A program made the position numbers and the translations under genes. 38,657 nucleotides of DNA, from NCBI GenBank assembly GCA_902569115.1, contig CACFTI010000023.1, positions 1 through 38,657 of the forward strand. The letters run 5' to 3'. How positions within the stretch are numbered: position 1 is the first letter of the stretch; every line of letters begins with the position of its first letter. The notes beneath the pieces are model-generated. The model made no database searches and had not been told where the DNA came from. It was given only the letters and a program-made list of their open reading frames with translations. The DNA is from an uncultured Verrucomicrobiota bacterium. GTDB lineage: Bacteria; Verrucomicrobiota; Verrucomicrobiia; Opitutales; Seribacteraceae. This document shows positions 16,852 through 24,858 of the stretch, piece by piece.

Positions 16852-18644
16852 TTGCAGATCTAAAGTCTTCACTATTTCCAACTCCTACTGAATTTATTGA
16901 ACGTCAAGGGTCCTATCTGGTAAATGAAACTCTCAAAGTCAGCTTCCAGCAGCCCTCATATAAAAATTTAGTTTCAATATCAAAGCTAGCATTAGTAAAT
17001 GCCGACCCAGAGCGTGCGGACATACGCTTCATTCAAGAGAAATTTGCCAATCCGGATGCATTTAAGATTTTATGCGATCCAAAAGGCATCACGATTTTCA
17101 CATCTACGCCAAGAGCGGGACTTTTTGCACTCCATCTTTTGAAACAAATTTTAGATTTTGCCTCTAAAGAAATTCCCTGCTTTGAAATTAATGATTTCCC
17201 TTTCCTGAAAAGGAGGGGCTTCATGCTAGATGTAAGCCGATGCAAAGTGCCAACAATGGAATCGATATTCGAATTTATTGATCTTCTCTCCATTCTTCGG
17301 TTCAATGAATTCCAGCTATATATCGAGCATACCTTTGCATTTCAGAATCATCGAGATGTATGGAAAGATTCATCCCCTCTGAGTGGTGAGGAAATTCAAA
17401 AAATTGACCACTATTGCAGAGACCGTTTCATCGATCTCGTACCAAACCTAAATTCTTTTGGACATTTTGAACGTTGGTTACGTCACAAACCCTACAAAAT
17501 TCTTGCGGAATGCCCGGACGGATTCCGTCGAGAAGAACCTTTTATGGTTAGGGACCATGGCTCAGTCCTCAAGCCCAATCAAGACAGCATGAAATTCATT
17601 GATTCTCTTTATGAGGAATATCTGCCAAATTTTTCATCTTCCAAATTCAATGTTGGATTGGATGAACCATGGGAACTGGGGCAAGGATGGAGTAAACCAA
17701 TCGTCGAAAAAGATGGAAAACATACAGTCTACCTGGACTACCTGAGTGGCATTCTCAAACTTGTTGAAAAACGGGGTAAATCGATGGAATTCTGGGCTGA
17801 TGTTCTTTTGGAGAAACCGGAGAATGCCCGAAACCTACCTATTTCTGCCTCCCCTGTAATTTGGGGATATGAGCCGGAACATCCGTTCAATGAGCAGGCA
17901 AAAATTTTGGCATCCTGTGGTTTAAGGTACTCCTTAGCCCCGGGCACCGCCAACTGGAGAAGTTTTTCCGGACGGTGGGATACTGTACGGCAAAATATTG
18001 CGGATGCCTGCCAAGTTGCCAAAGAATATAATGCAGAAGGAATTTTGTTAACTTCATGGGGTGATTGCGGAAACCACCAACCATGGGCCACCATCTACCC
18101 TCCCCTTTTTCTTGGTGCTCAGCTTGCATGGAATGGGAAGGGACTGAATGACGAAGATATTGGCTCCGCCTTGGACAAACTGGTATTCAGAAAAAATGAA
18201 TGTGGTTTAGGAATAAATTTTATTCATCTGGCTTGTCTCGATCAGATCATGGACTTCAAACTACCCAACAATAGCCTGCCTTGGTTTGCTCTTTTTTCTC
18301 CACAACCCGAAAAATTACCAGAACATCTATTGGAACAGACTTCCCTTGAAAAAATGAAGAAAGGTTTAGTCTGGCTGGAGCAATTAAATGATAAGATTTT
18401 TTCTTTTACAACAGATTCACCAGCAAACCATGCGGAAGTAGAATGGAGGCTGGGTATAGAGCTTTCAATGATTGGAACCCAGCATGCCATTTCTTTGATA
18501 GACTCGAGTTCACACTTCCCTAATACATCGAAAAACTACAATCAAGTACTCGAAAACTTTCAAAACATTTGGCTGTTGCGTGCGAGAAAAGGTGGGCTGG
18601 CTGAAGCTATACAACTGCTCAAAAATGCTCTCCTAATAGCATAA
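16848..18644 (+). CDS. GH20-like glycoside hydrolase (beta-hexosaminidase type)
   Basis: 598 residues with no signal peptide, so probably cytoplasmic. The N-terminal about 110 residues have the mixed fold that precedes GH20 barrels (ITIFTSTPRAGLFALHLLKQ). The TIM barrel begins FLKRRGFMLDVSRCKVPTME (119-138), continues with LRFNEFQLYIEHTFAF (150-165), LVPNLNSFGHFERWL and the catalytic region SKFNVGLDEPWELGQG (265-280), where D272-E273 fit the GH20 Asp-Glu pair. WGYEPEHPF and LLTSWGDCGNHQPW line the later strands. GH20 enzymes cleave terminal beta-GlcNAc/GalNAc by substrate-assisted catalysis. It differs enough from classical HexA that specificity is uncertain. Translational coupling to the symporter suggests it degrades what that transporter imports. 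Confidence 0.82.
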   Translation: MIADLKSSLFPTPTEFIERQGSYLVNETLKVSFQQPSYKNLVSISKLALVNADPERADIRFIQEKFANPDAFKILCDPKGITIFTSTPRAGLFALHLLKQILDFASKEIPCFEINDFPFLKRRGFMLDVSRCKVPTMESIFEFIDLLSILRFNEFQLYIEHTFAFQNHRDVWKDSSPLSGEEIQKIDHYCRDRFIDLVPNLNSFGHFERWLRHKPYKILAECPDGFRREEPFMVRDHGSVLKPNQDSMKFIDSLYEEYLPNFSSSKFNVGLDEPWELGQGWSKPIVEKDGKHTVYLDYLSGILKLVEKRGKSMEFWADVLLEKPENARNLPISASPVIWGYEPEHPFNEQAKILASCGLRYSLAPGTANWRSFSGRWDTVRQNIADACQVAKEYNAEGILLTSWGDCGNHQPWATIYPPLFLGAQLAWNGKGLNDEDIGSALDKLVFRKNECGLGINFIHLACLDQIMDFKLPNNSLPWFALFSPQPEKLPEHLLEQTSLEKMKKGLVWLEQLNDKIFSFTTDSPANHAEVEWRLGIELSMIGTQHAISLIDSSSHFPNTSKNYNQVLENFQNIWLLRARKGGLAEAIQLLKNALLIA

Positions 18645-18649
18645 AGCCC

Positions 18650-19831
18650 CTAAGCCCTATGCTCTTCTTGCACCGGTATCTCAGTAGCTATCGCATCCGC
18701 CCGGATACGTCCTTCGCTCGTCAAAGATATCATATCATTTGAGTAATTGGCCAAGCCTTCGTTGCTTAACATTTCAAAAAAATGGCTCAGATCGTCGAAA
18801 TATTTGTTAGATATTTGGAAACGCTCCCCAATAGCATTCAGGTTGATCCCTTGATTCATTCGTAAACCAAATAGGACAGCATCCTCTGCCAAATCTGTGT
18901 TGGAGAGTCTTTTAAATTCCTCATAATCTGATTGAGAAAATCCAGCATCCACACCAATGATCCATTTTTCCAAATTGGATGGATTCTTCCATCTTTTGTT
19001 CTGATATTGGGAACTGGCAGAAGGGCCAATACCTATCCACTCGTTCATTTTCCAAGTATTCAGGTTATGTTTACACGCATATCCTTCCAATGCATAATTA
19101 GAAACCTCATACTGAGTGTAGCCCTTCTCAGGTAAATAAGCCCATGCCCTCTCATAAAACTCCGCTTCGCGCTCCGGGTCGATTGAAAGCTCTCCCTTGG
19201 CAAGACGATAATACATCGCTGTGTCCTCCTCAAAAGTAAGACAATAAGTGGATAAATGATGAGGTGCGAGTTCCACCGCCTGTTGCATATCAGATTCCCA
19301 CAGGGAAAGACTTTGATGGGGTATACCAAAAATTAAATCAAGATTCACCGACTCAAAATTCATATTTCTGATTAAGTCATAAGCCTTGAAAACTTTTTCG
19401 GGTCCATGCTTACGGCCCAAAGCATTCATCAATTGAGAATCAAAGGTTTGAACGCCAAGGGAGAGTCGATTGACTCCGTTTTTTTTCAAAACTTTTAATT
19501 TTTCGACAGTTACTTCATTTGGAGCCAGCTCGATGGTCCATTCCACTCCCTCTCGAAGACCGTGGTCAAGAATCAACCCGCATAACAAGTCCAACTCATC
19601 TGCCTTTAAAAGGCCTGGTGTACCACCTCCGATAAAAACTGTGTCCAATGGACGGTCCAAAATTAAGCCTGCCAATTCCTTTTTCAGACCAAGAAAATAG
19701 CTCTCAATTTTCTTTTTGCTTGGTCTCTCCTGATAAAATGCGCAAAAGTCACATGTGGATGAACAGAAAGGAACATGAACATAAAGCCCAAGTGTAAAAA
19801 AATCTTTTTGGTTTCCTTCCTGCATCATCAT
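18650..19831 (-). CDS. hemW: Radical SAM heme chaperone HemW (coproporphyrinogen III oxidase-like)
   Basis: 393 residues. LYVHVPFCSSTCDFCAFYQ (16-34) carries the radical-SAM Cys23-x3-Cys27-x2-Cys30, followed by FIGGGTPGLL, LSLGVQTFDSQLMNALGR and NLDLIFGIPHQSLSLWESD. The HemW-typical CKHNLNTWKMNEWIGIGPSA (HNxxxW region) and a C-terminal winged-helix part distinguish it from HemN, which needs extra residues before the cluster. HemW inserts or transfers heme rather than oxidising coproporphyrinogen. It starts with three Met codons (19831-19823), so the exact start is uncertain. It is divergent from the TIG lipoprotein with only about 37 bases between starts. Confidence 0.9.
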   Translation of the reverse strand: MMMQEGNQKDFFTLGLYVHVPFCSSTCDFCAFYQERPSKKKIESYFLGLKKELAGLILDRPLDTVFIGGGTPGLLKADELDLLCGLILDHGLREGVEWTIELAPNEVTVEKLKVLKKNGVNRLSLGVQTFDSQLMNALGRKHGPEKVFKAYDLIRNMNFESVNLDLIFGIPHQSLSLWESDMQQAVELAPHHLSTYCLTFEEDTAMYYRLAKGELSIDPEREAEFYERAWAYLPEKGYTQYEVSNYALEGYACKHNLNTWKMNEWIGIGPSASSQYQNKRWKNPSNLEKWIIGVDAGFSQSDYEEFKRLSNTDLAEDAVLFGLRMNQGINLNAIGERFQISNKYFDDLSHFFEMLSNEGLANYSNDMISLTSEGRIRADAIATEIPVQEEHRA

Positions 19832-19868
19832 GGGTTATGACCAATTTCTCACCATCGACAAAAAGAAA

Positions 19869-20777
19869 ATGAAACAAGCTAAATTCAGAATCACCTTTCT
19901 CCTTGCCATCCTCGCTCTAGGACTAGCCTCCAGTTGCAAACAGCCTACCTTTATAAATCTTACTTCTCAAAACATCAGCCAGAATCCATCCGGGATTTAT
20001 ACCCTGCAAACGGAAGTTGATGTGCAGGATCGGAGAATCCAGCGCGACACCGTTGAGGTTAAAGCTATTGTTGGCGGAGAAACTATTACCATGGTGCAGG
20101 ATCCAGTTAATACATCTCTGTGGAGTTGTGATTACAAACTTCCCGGCGGATTTGATGAAGCCACCTATTACTTCCAAGTCAATTATTCAACTAAGTTAAA
20201 TAGTGGAGCTATGAAACCCGGCGAGATAAAGAGTGATCTCCAGGTTTTTCGTCTCGAAAATCGCTATGTGGGGAATCTTGCATCGTACCGGGGACCAGTC
20301 GGAGTTGAAATTGCAGTTCAGGGTCGGGGATTAACCAAATATGATTCGATTACCATTGGGGAAAAGAAAGCCCAGACTCGTTTTCTCTCTGAAAATGAAC
20401 TGAGATTTATTGTCCCTGCATTACCTTCAGGTATTGATTATCCAGTCCAGTTAATTGGTGGTCCACACGGAGCCTTGGACATCGGGGATTTCCGGATTGA
20501 TGAGAGTCTTATCGGCGTTGTGCCCGCATCGCTTGAAATCGCTTCAGGTGACTCATCTACTTTACTCTTCAAAATAGATTACGATGCCCCTGCGGGCGGA
20601 TTAAAAATTGATGTTATCACCAATGTGCCCGATTCTGTGGTTATGCCTGAGGCAAGCATCTCGGAAGGCGATCGTACCGCGAATATACCTGTGCAGGGAG
20701 GAGCTCCTGGAGAAGGTAAGCTTATCATTTCTGCGGATGGATATGAATCGATCGAAGTTCCAGTTCGCGTTTTTTAG
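19869..20777 (+). CDS. Lipoprotein with an IPT/TIG-like domain
   Basis: 302 residues from the ATG at 19869, chosen because it places a proper lipoprotein signal at the start: MKQAKFRITFLLAILALGL then ASSC (lipobox, Cys23). The frame is open to 19830, which would add 13 charged residues before the signal. After a beta-rich region (about 30-120) comes GNLASYRGPVGVEIAVQGRG ... ITIGEKKAQTRFLSENELRF, a good IPT/TIG (Ig-like) pattern, then another Ig-like segment to the end. Probably an extracytoplasmic binding or structural protein; the partner is unknown. It precedes a GT2 gene by 20 bases. Confidence 0.75.
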   Translation: MKQAKFRITFLLAILALGLASSCKQPTFINLTSQNISQNPSGIYTLQTEVDVQDRRIQRDTVEVKAIVGGETITMVQDPVNTSLWSCDYKLPGGFDEATYYFQVNYSTKLNSGAMKPGEIKSDLQVFRLENRYVGNLASYRGPVGVEIAVQGRGLTKYDSITIGEKKAQTRFLSENELRFIVPALPSGIDYPVQLIGGPHGALDIGDFRIDESLIGVVPASLEIASGDSSTLLFKIDYDAPAGGLKIDVITNVPDSVVMPEASISEGDRTANIPVQGGAPGEGKLIISADGYESIEVPVRVF

Positions 20778-20797
20778 CAACTGGGACACCCTCAAGG

Positions 20798-21679
20798 ATG
20801 GATATCTCGTCCAAACCGGACGATTTTTTGGTATCAACAATCATCCCCACTCATAACCGCCTCAGATTTCTCCCGAGGGCTTTAGACTCGGTATTGAATC
20901 AAACTCATCAAGTCGGTGAAATCATAGTGATTGATGATGGCTCCACCGATCGTACGGTTGAAATACTTAGTCCCCAATATCCTTCTGTTCGCTTTATCGA
21001 GCAGACAAACTTGGGAGTTTCCATCGCACGGAACACTGGAATAACTCATGCACGCTGTCCCTGGGTTGGCTTTCTTGATTCAGATGACAAATGGGAACCC
21101 ACAAAAATTGAAAAGCAGGTAAGCCACCTTTCAAAAAACCCTAGGCTCAAAGCTATTCATACTGGAGAAAAATGGATCCGTAATGGACAACATGTAAACA
21201 CACCAGCATTCCTTGATAAATCAATGCTGGGCCTTTTTGAACGAAGCCTTGAAAGATGTATCATTTGCCCATCTTCTGTTCTTCTTCATTCTTCGGTTTT
21301 CGAAAAAATTGGATTATTTGATCCTGCTCTTACAGTTTGTGAAGACTACGATTACTGGTTAAGGCTACTTCTTCATTTCGATATAGGATATGTGGACGAA
21401 CAATTAGTTGAGAAACACGGTGGACATGACGATCAGCTATCAACTTCTACTTGGGGGCTGGATCGCTTCCGCGTTAAATCCCTAGAAAAAATCCTTACAA
21501 AGGAAAAGCTGGGAGAAATCCATAAAGTTAAGATTTTAGAATTTATTGCTAAAAAAACAGACTTACTAAGTCGAGGCTTTCAAAAACATAAAAAAGAGAA
21601 AGAAGCTTTAGATTATTTAGAAAAAAAAGTAGAGGCTTTACGGCAAATCTCAGCTCTTACTGAAAGCATTTCATCATGA
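20798..21679 (+). CDS. Family 2 glycosyltransferase
   Basis: 293 residues. GT-A fold landmarks: VSTIIPTHNRLRFLPRALDS (12-31), EIIVIDDGSTDRTVEIL (41-57), NLGVSIARNTGI (71-82) and the metal/nucleotide-sugar DxD-type DSDD at 94-97 in VGFLDSDDKWEPTKIEKQ. DYDYWLRLLLHFDIGYVDE near 185-205 is the acceptor-side ED-like motif of GT2 enzymes. Cytoplasmic, with no membrane helices. It transfers a sugar from a nucleotide donor; acceptor unknown. It overlaps the nucleosidase gene by 4 bases, so the trio at 20798-23480 is one translational unit. Confidence 0.9.
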   Translation: MDISSKPDDFLVSTIIPTHNRLRFLPRALDSVLNQTHQVGEIIVIDDGSTDRTVEILSPQYPSVRFIEQTNLGVSIARNTGITHARCPWVGFLDSDDKWEPTKIEKQVSHLSKNPRLKAIHTGEKWIRNGQHVNTPAFLDKSMLGLFERSLERCIICPSSVLLHSSVFEKIGLFDPALTVCEDYDYWLRLLLHFDIGYVDEQLVEKHGGHDDQLSTSTWGLDRFRVKSLEKILTKEKLGEIHKVKILEFIAKKTDLLSRGFQKHKKEKEALDYLEKKVEALRQISALTESISS

Positions 21680-22482
21680 ACTTCATTGTTGCCCTGCAAG
21701 CGGAAGCACGTCCTCTCATAGACAAATTTAAACTTCAGAAAAGCACTGTGTTTAAGACCTTTAGGATTTTTCATAACACAAAACACCGGCTTATTGTCTC
21801 AGGCATTGGACAAATTCAGGCAGCCGCAGCCACAGGCTTTTTACTCGGCTTGCTCAAAGATAAAACGGAAGCCTTATTAAATGTTGGATTAGCGGGTCAT
21901 GGAAAGCTTGCGATGGGTACACCATTTTTGGCAAATCGTATTGAGTATAAGGATGAAGATTCAGTCTACTTCCCTCCCCCTGTCTTGAAATTGGCTACCG
22001 ATTACTCCCTTCTTCAAACCCTTGATTCACCTGAATTCGAGTACCCGAAACCTGTCGGGTATGATATGGAAGCACATGCTATTTACAGTGTGGCTTCTAA
22101 ATCAATTACCCGTGAAATGATACAGGTTCTTAAAATTGTATCTGATAACCCGTCTCATCCACTGGAACAATTTGATGCTGAAAAAGCTGTTGAACTAATT
22201 AGTGATCAAACCCCTTTGATCGAAGAAATTTGTGAGCAAATGGAATCTTTATCCAATGAAATCACCAATGATCGGGACTTCCTGGCATTGGTGGAAGAGA
22301 TTCAATCCATGCACCGATTCACCCAAACTGAGACTCACCAAATTGAGAGAGATATTCAACGAGCCGCCTGTCTAGGCCTTGAGGCAAATGATATTCTCTC
22401 ACTCGCCCGATCCTCTGCCAATGGAAAGTCCACCATCTCTTCCCTGAGACGCGAAATCAAAAAAATAGGAATATTGGCATGA
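21676..22482 (+). CDS. Nucleoside phosphorylase/nucleosidase (PNP-UDP superfamily)
   Basis: 268 residues. The N-terminal two thirds match the MTA/SAH nucleosidase fold: FIVALQAEARPLIDKF, VSGIGQIQAAAATGFLL (phosphate/ribose loop), NVGLAGHGKLAMGTPFLAN, the D-M-E ribose-binding motif GYDMEAHAIYSVASK (D130-E132) and the catalytic-Asp region VLKIVSDN (D157). Such enzymes cut the N-glycosidic bond of nucleosides. The last about 100 residues (170-268) are helical and charged and not part of the core fold, an unusual extension. It is sandwiched by 4-base overlaps between a GT2 gene and an SPL-like radical SAM gene. Which nucleoside it uses cannot be told. Confidence 0.78.
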   Translation: MNFIVALQAEARPLIDKFKLQKSTVFKTFRIFHNTKHRLIVSGIGQIQAAAATGFLLGLLKDKTEALLNVGLAGHGKLAMGTPFLANRIEYKDEDSVYFPPPVLKLATDYSLLQTLDSPEFEYPKPVGYDMEAHAIYSVASKSITREMIQVLKIVSDNPSHPLEQFDAEKAVELISDQTPLIEEICEQMESLSNEITNDRDFLALVEEIQSMHRFTQTETHQIERDIQRAACLGLEANDILSLARSSANGKSTISSLRREIKKIGILA

Positions 22483-23480
22483 TTAGCACAATTTATTTTG
22501 AAGAACAAGTGGCGGATCACCCAAGGACACTGCATTTATTTGAAAAATTCCCTTTAGCCGACAGGATTCCCTGCACCCATTACAAGGAAGTTTTTAACCC
22601 AAGTGGTCAAAATTTTCGTATTCAAAAGAAAAAGCCTGCACTCATCCTGGCTGGAAATTCAGGAAAAAAAGTACATCCCGTCCCTGCCACTTACGGAATT
22701 GGGGGAAGAAGAAATTTTTATTTTTCTCACATGCTAAACTGCCTTTACGACTGCCGGTATTGCTTCCTGCAAGGCATGTACCCATCCGCCCACTATCTGC
22801 TGTTTGTCAATTATGAGGATTTTTATGAGGAAATAGAAAAGGTGGCGATGCAAACGCCAACGGAACCAAGCTGGTTTTTTTCAGGTTATGATTGTGATAG
22901 CCTAGCCCTTGAAAGCTTAAGTGGTTTTGCTGTCTCAGCACTCTCTTTTTTTCAAGATCACCCTATGGCTCAGCTTGAATTGAGAACAAAAAGTCTAAAC
23001 ACTCAGGTTTTGGAAAAACACTCCCCTCTTTCAAATGTCGTGACCGCATTCAGTTTCACACCCCAGGAAATTAGCGTTCAATTGGAACAGAATGTTCCAA
23101 GCGTATCCTCGAGAATTAAAGCAATGAGAAGCTTGGCGGAAAAAGGATGGAAACTAGGAATCAGATTGGACCCCGTGATTGATTGTCATCAATTTACCCA
23201 ACGCTATGCATCCTTGATTTCTCAGATTTTCGGGGAAATACCAGGGGATTCCGTACACTCTGTTTCACTAGGACCATTTCGTCTTCCCCACCCCTTTTTC
23301 AAAAGGATGGAAAAGCTCTACCCATCTGAGCCTTTATTTGCAGGCAATCTTGAAAAAAGAGGACGTTCCGTCAGCTACGAGCCTGAAATAGAAAATCAAA
23401 GAATTGAAACCTGTCGCAAACTTTTGCTTAAAGAAATTCCTTCAGAAAAATTATTCCTCTGCCAACCTCTGGAAGATTAA
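22479..23480 (+). CDS. Spore photoproduct lyase-family radical SAM protein
   Basis: 333 residues. The cluster motif is NCLYDCRYCFLQGMYPSAHY with Cys88-x3-Cys92-x2-Cys95, preceded by YGIGGRRNFYFSHML. The C-x3-C-x2-CFLQG form followed by a VNYEDFYEEI stretch is typical of the SPL family, as are SGYDCDSLALESLSG (133-147), LELRTKS (strand with the substrate side) and RLDPVIDC. True spore photoproduct lyases repair a thymine dimer in spore DNA. Nothing in the window suggests sporulation, and the H-donor Cys of Bacillus SPL is not at the same spacing (Cys139 here sits next to the Asp), so DNA repair is possible but the substrate should be left open. Confidence 0.82.
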   Translation: MISTIYFEEQVADHPRTLHLFEKFPLADRIPCTHYKEVFNPSGQNFRIQKKKPALILAGNSGKKVHPVPATYGIGGRRNFYFSHMLNCLYDCRYCFLQGMYPSAHYLLFVNYEDFYEEIEKVAMQTPTEPSWFFSGYDCDSLALESLSGFAVSALSFFQDHPMAQLELRTKSLNTQVLEKHSPLSNVVTAFSFTPQEISVQLEQNVPSVSSRIKAMRSLAEKGWKLGIRLDPVIDCHQFTQRYASLISQIFGEIPGDSVHSVSLGPFRLPHPFFKRMEKLYPSEPLFAGNLEKRGRSVSYEPEIENQRIETCRKLLLKEIPSEKLFLCQPLED

Positions 23481-23531
23481 CAAATTCTCCGATTGCCATT
23501 TCTAAATCTTTTTTTTACTTTTTAGGAATTG

Positions 23532-23607
<76 letters not shown>

Positions 23608-23677
23608 TTAATATGTTTTAAGTATTCACTTTCGGTTATTGCAGGACGACCACGAGATAAGTTACCTTACTGAATCG

Positions 23678-23726
23678 ATTTTCTATTGGAATGAACAGGA
23701 AACTTATTTCTTGTAGCATAGAAAAT
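23678..23726. repeat. Perfect 9-bp inverted repeat, 31-base spacer
   Basis: ATTTTCTAT at 23678-23686 and its complement ATAGAAAAT at 23718-23726. It could be the ends of a lost small element or the base of a structured RNA. AT-rich sequence makes chance occurrence possible. Confidence 0.4.
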
Positions 23727-23865
23727 AGTGAATCTTCCAACCAAACATATGTTTTATATATAAAGCTCAAGACATGGTTGAACTTCTCTTTAGCTTCTAG
23801 CGTAAAAGTATCTAGTTTAAATTTATCGAACCAGTAGCTAATTTTTTCGCACTTTCAAGCATCAC

Positions 23866-23886
23866 GCCCTTAAAAGTTTAAGGGGC
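23866..23886. repeat. Compact dyad GCCCTTAAA / TTTAAGGGGC
   Basis: Arms of 8-9 bp separated by only 2 bases (AG). As RNA the centre would open to a loop of about 6 bases. No T-run follows on either strand, so it does not read as an intrinsic terminator. It may be an operator for the small gene 110 bases downstream, or a relic. Confidence 0.45.
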
Positions 23887-23931
23887 AAATACTTAGGGAT
23901 TCACTCGTAACTTTACAAGCCCCAGCTTTAT

Positions 23932-23960
23932 TTGCATTAAATGATTATTTATGCTATATA
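23932..23960 (+). promoter_or_regulatory. Probable sigma-70 promoter for the small membrane protein
   Basis: TTGCAT at 23932-23937, 17-base spacer, TATATA at 23955-23960. Start of transcription would fall about 32 bases before the ATG at 23999. Confidence 0.45.
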
Positions 23961-23998
23961 TATATTTGTGTTTTTTGTTTTATTAATTATATATCTAT

Positions 23999-24250
23999 AT
24001 GCCTGCAGACATTGAAAAGATAGTCGTAAGTTTTTTCACTTTCATTTCTTCCCTAGATGAGTTGATGATTGGAATACTTTGCATTGTTTTTGGAATCTGC
24101 TTGTTTATTGCCGTGATGTATTTGGATATGAGATACAAATATGATAAATCTACCAGAAATCGTACTGATGACTTAAAAGGTTTAGGAAATTATCTATTTT
24201 TAATAGCTATCATTGAGATAATATTTTTCGCATTAATCAGTATTGGGTGA
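23999..24250 (+). CDS. Small two-helix membrane protein
   Basis: 83 residues. Two hydrophobic helices, about 22-42 (LMIGILCIVFGICLFIAVMYL) and 63-82 (YLFLIAIIEIIFFALISIG), flank a charged cytoplasmic-looking loop (DMRYKYDKSTRNRTDDLKG). Length and spacing look designed rather than random, and a sigma-70-like promoter precedes it. No family recognised. It stands alone in the sparse inter-tRNA region. Confidence 0.55.
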   Translation: MPADIEKIVVSFFTFISSLDELMIGILCIVFGICLFIAVMYLDMRYKYDKSTRNRTDDLKGLGNYLFLIAIIEIIFFALISIG

Positions 24251-24399
24251 TTACTATTACGAATCCTCCTATCCAACTTCTACAATGACTTAGACAAGGT
24301 TTGGACTTTAAACTGGGCGAAGAGAAGTCAAGATTCTACTCTTGGAAGTCCAAGTCATGATTAATCTTAGAGTAACCAGTGAAAACTTTCGTTCGCTAA

Positions 24400-24609
24400 T
24401 CCCGCTCCCACGGCTACCGCGAGTTGGGTATATTCGACGAATCAATCCACGAACTTGTATCAATCAACCAAGACTATGAGTGGACATACGAAGTCATTAA
24501 GGCGAAGTATCTGACCTATGGGGATGCGGAACAATTCGAAATAGTGAAGGCGAAGCAAAAGCTCTGTGATCCAAAAATAACCGTCTTGCGGAGTGATAGT
24601 AAAGAATGA
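24400..24609 (+). pseudogene. Possible remnant of a helical-repeat (TPR-like) gene
   Basis: An open stretch without a credible start (a stop at 24397; only a TTG at 24424) reads SRSHGYRELGIFDESIHELV, then SINQDYEWTYEVIKAKYLTY and GDAEQFEIVKAKQKLCDPK. The GYRELGIFDESIHEL part has the spacing of a TPR helix pair (GYxxLGxxxEAxxEL). No upstream part of such a gene is visible in any frame back to 24251. Best read as the tail of a decayed gene; a short real gene with TTG start is the alternative. 24251-24399 itself shows only a weak 5-bp hairpin (CAAGA/TCTTG). Confidence 0.35.
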
Positions 24610-24662
24610 TGCATTACCTAAATACTGGCTACATGCCATTTACTAATTTATTTTTATTATAG

Positions 24663-24740
24663 TGGGGCGACAGACCGGATTCGAACCGGCGACCCCCGGC
24701 ACCACAAGCCGGTGCTCTAACCAACTGAGCTACTATCGCC
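24663..24740 (-). tRNA. tRNA-His, anticodon GTG
   Basis: On the minus strand: acceptor GCGATAG paired with CTGTCGC, the tRNA-His-specific extra G at -1 opposite discriminator C73, D arm GCTC...GAGC, anticodon loop TTGTGGT giving GTG, T arm GCCGG-TTCGAAT-CCGGT, and an encoded CCA. Confidence 0.96.
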
Positions 24741-24812
24741 ACAAAGATTTTCCAATTTAATCCCGATAGCTTTTCAGTCAATGAGAAAGCAACACTGAAT
24801 TACCATGTGCCC

Positions 24813-24841
24813 TTGACCGATGACCTGTGCTAGGTCATGAT
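24813..24841 (+). promoter_or_regulatory. Probable ychF promoter with an embedded 7-bp dyad
   Basis: TTGACC (24813-24818), 17-base spacer, CATGAT (24836-24841), 17 bases before the ychF ATG. Inside it lies the perfect inverted repeat ATGACCT-GTGCT-AGGTCAT (24820-24838), which covers the spacer and half of the -10 box, a classic place for a repressor operator. Confidence 0.5.
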
Positions 24842-24858
24842 TTACACTTTTATTTATT

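Larger units (their letters stand above)
23608..23931. other. Non-coding AT-rich stretch after tRNA-Thr
   Basis: No convincing gene on either strand. It contains two inverted repeats, listed separately, and frequent stops in all frames. Base composition is visibly more AT-rich than the genes around it. No integrase, transposase or direct copy of the tRNA 3' end is visible. Confidence 0.6.

Noticed and set aside
24251-24423. CRISPR or repeat array
   Set aside because: No regularly spaced direct repeats here or elsewhere in the window.
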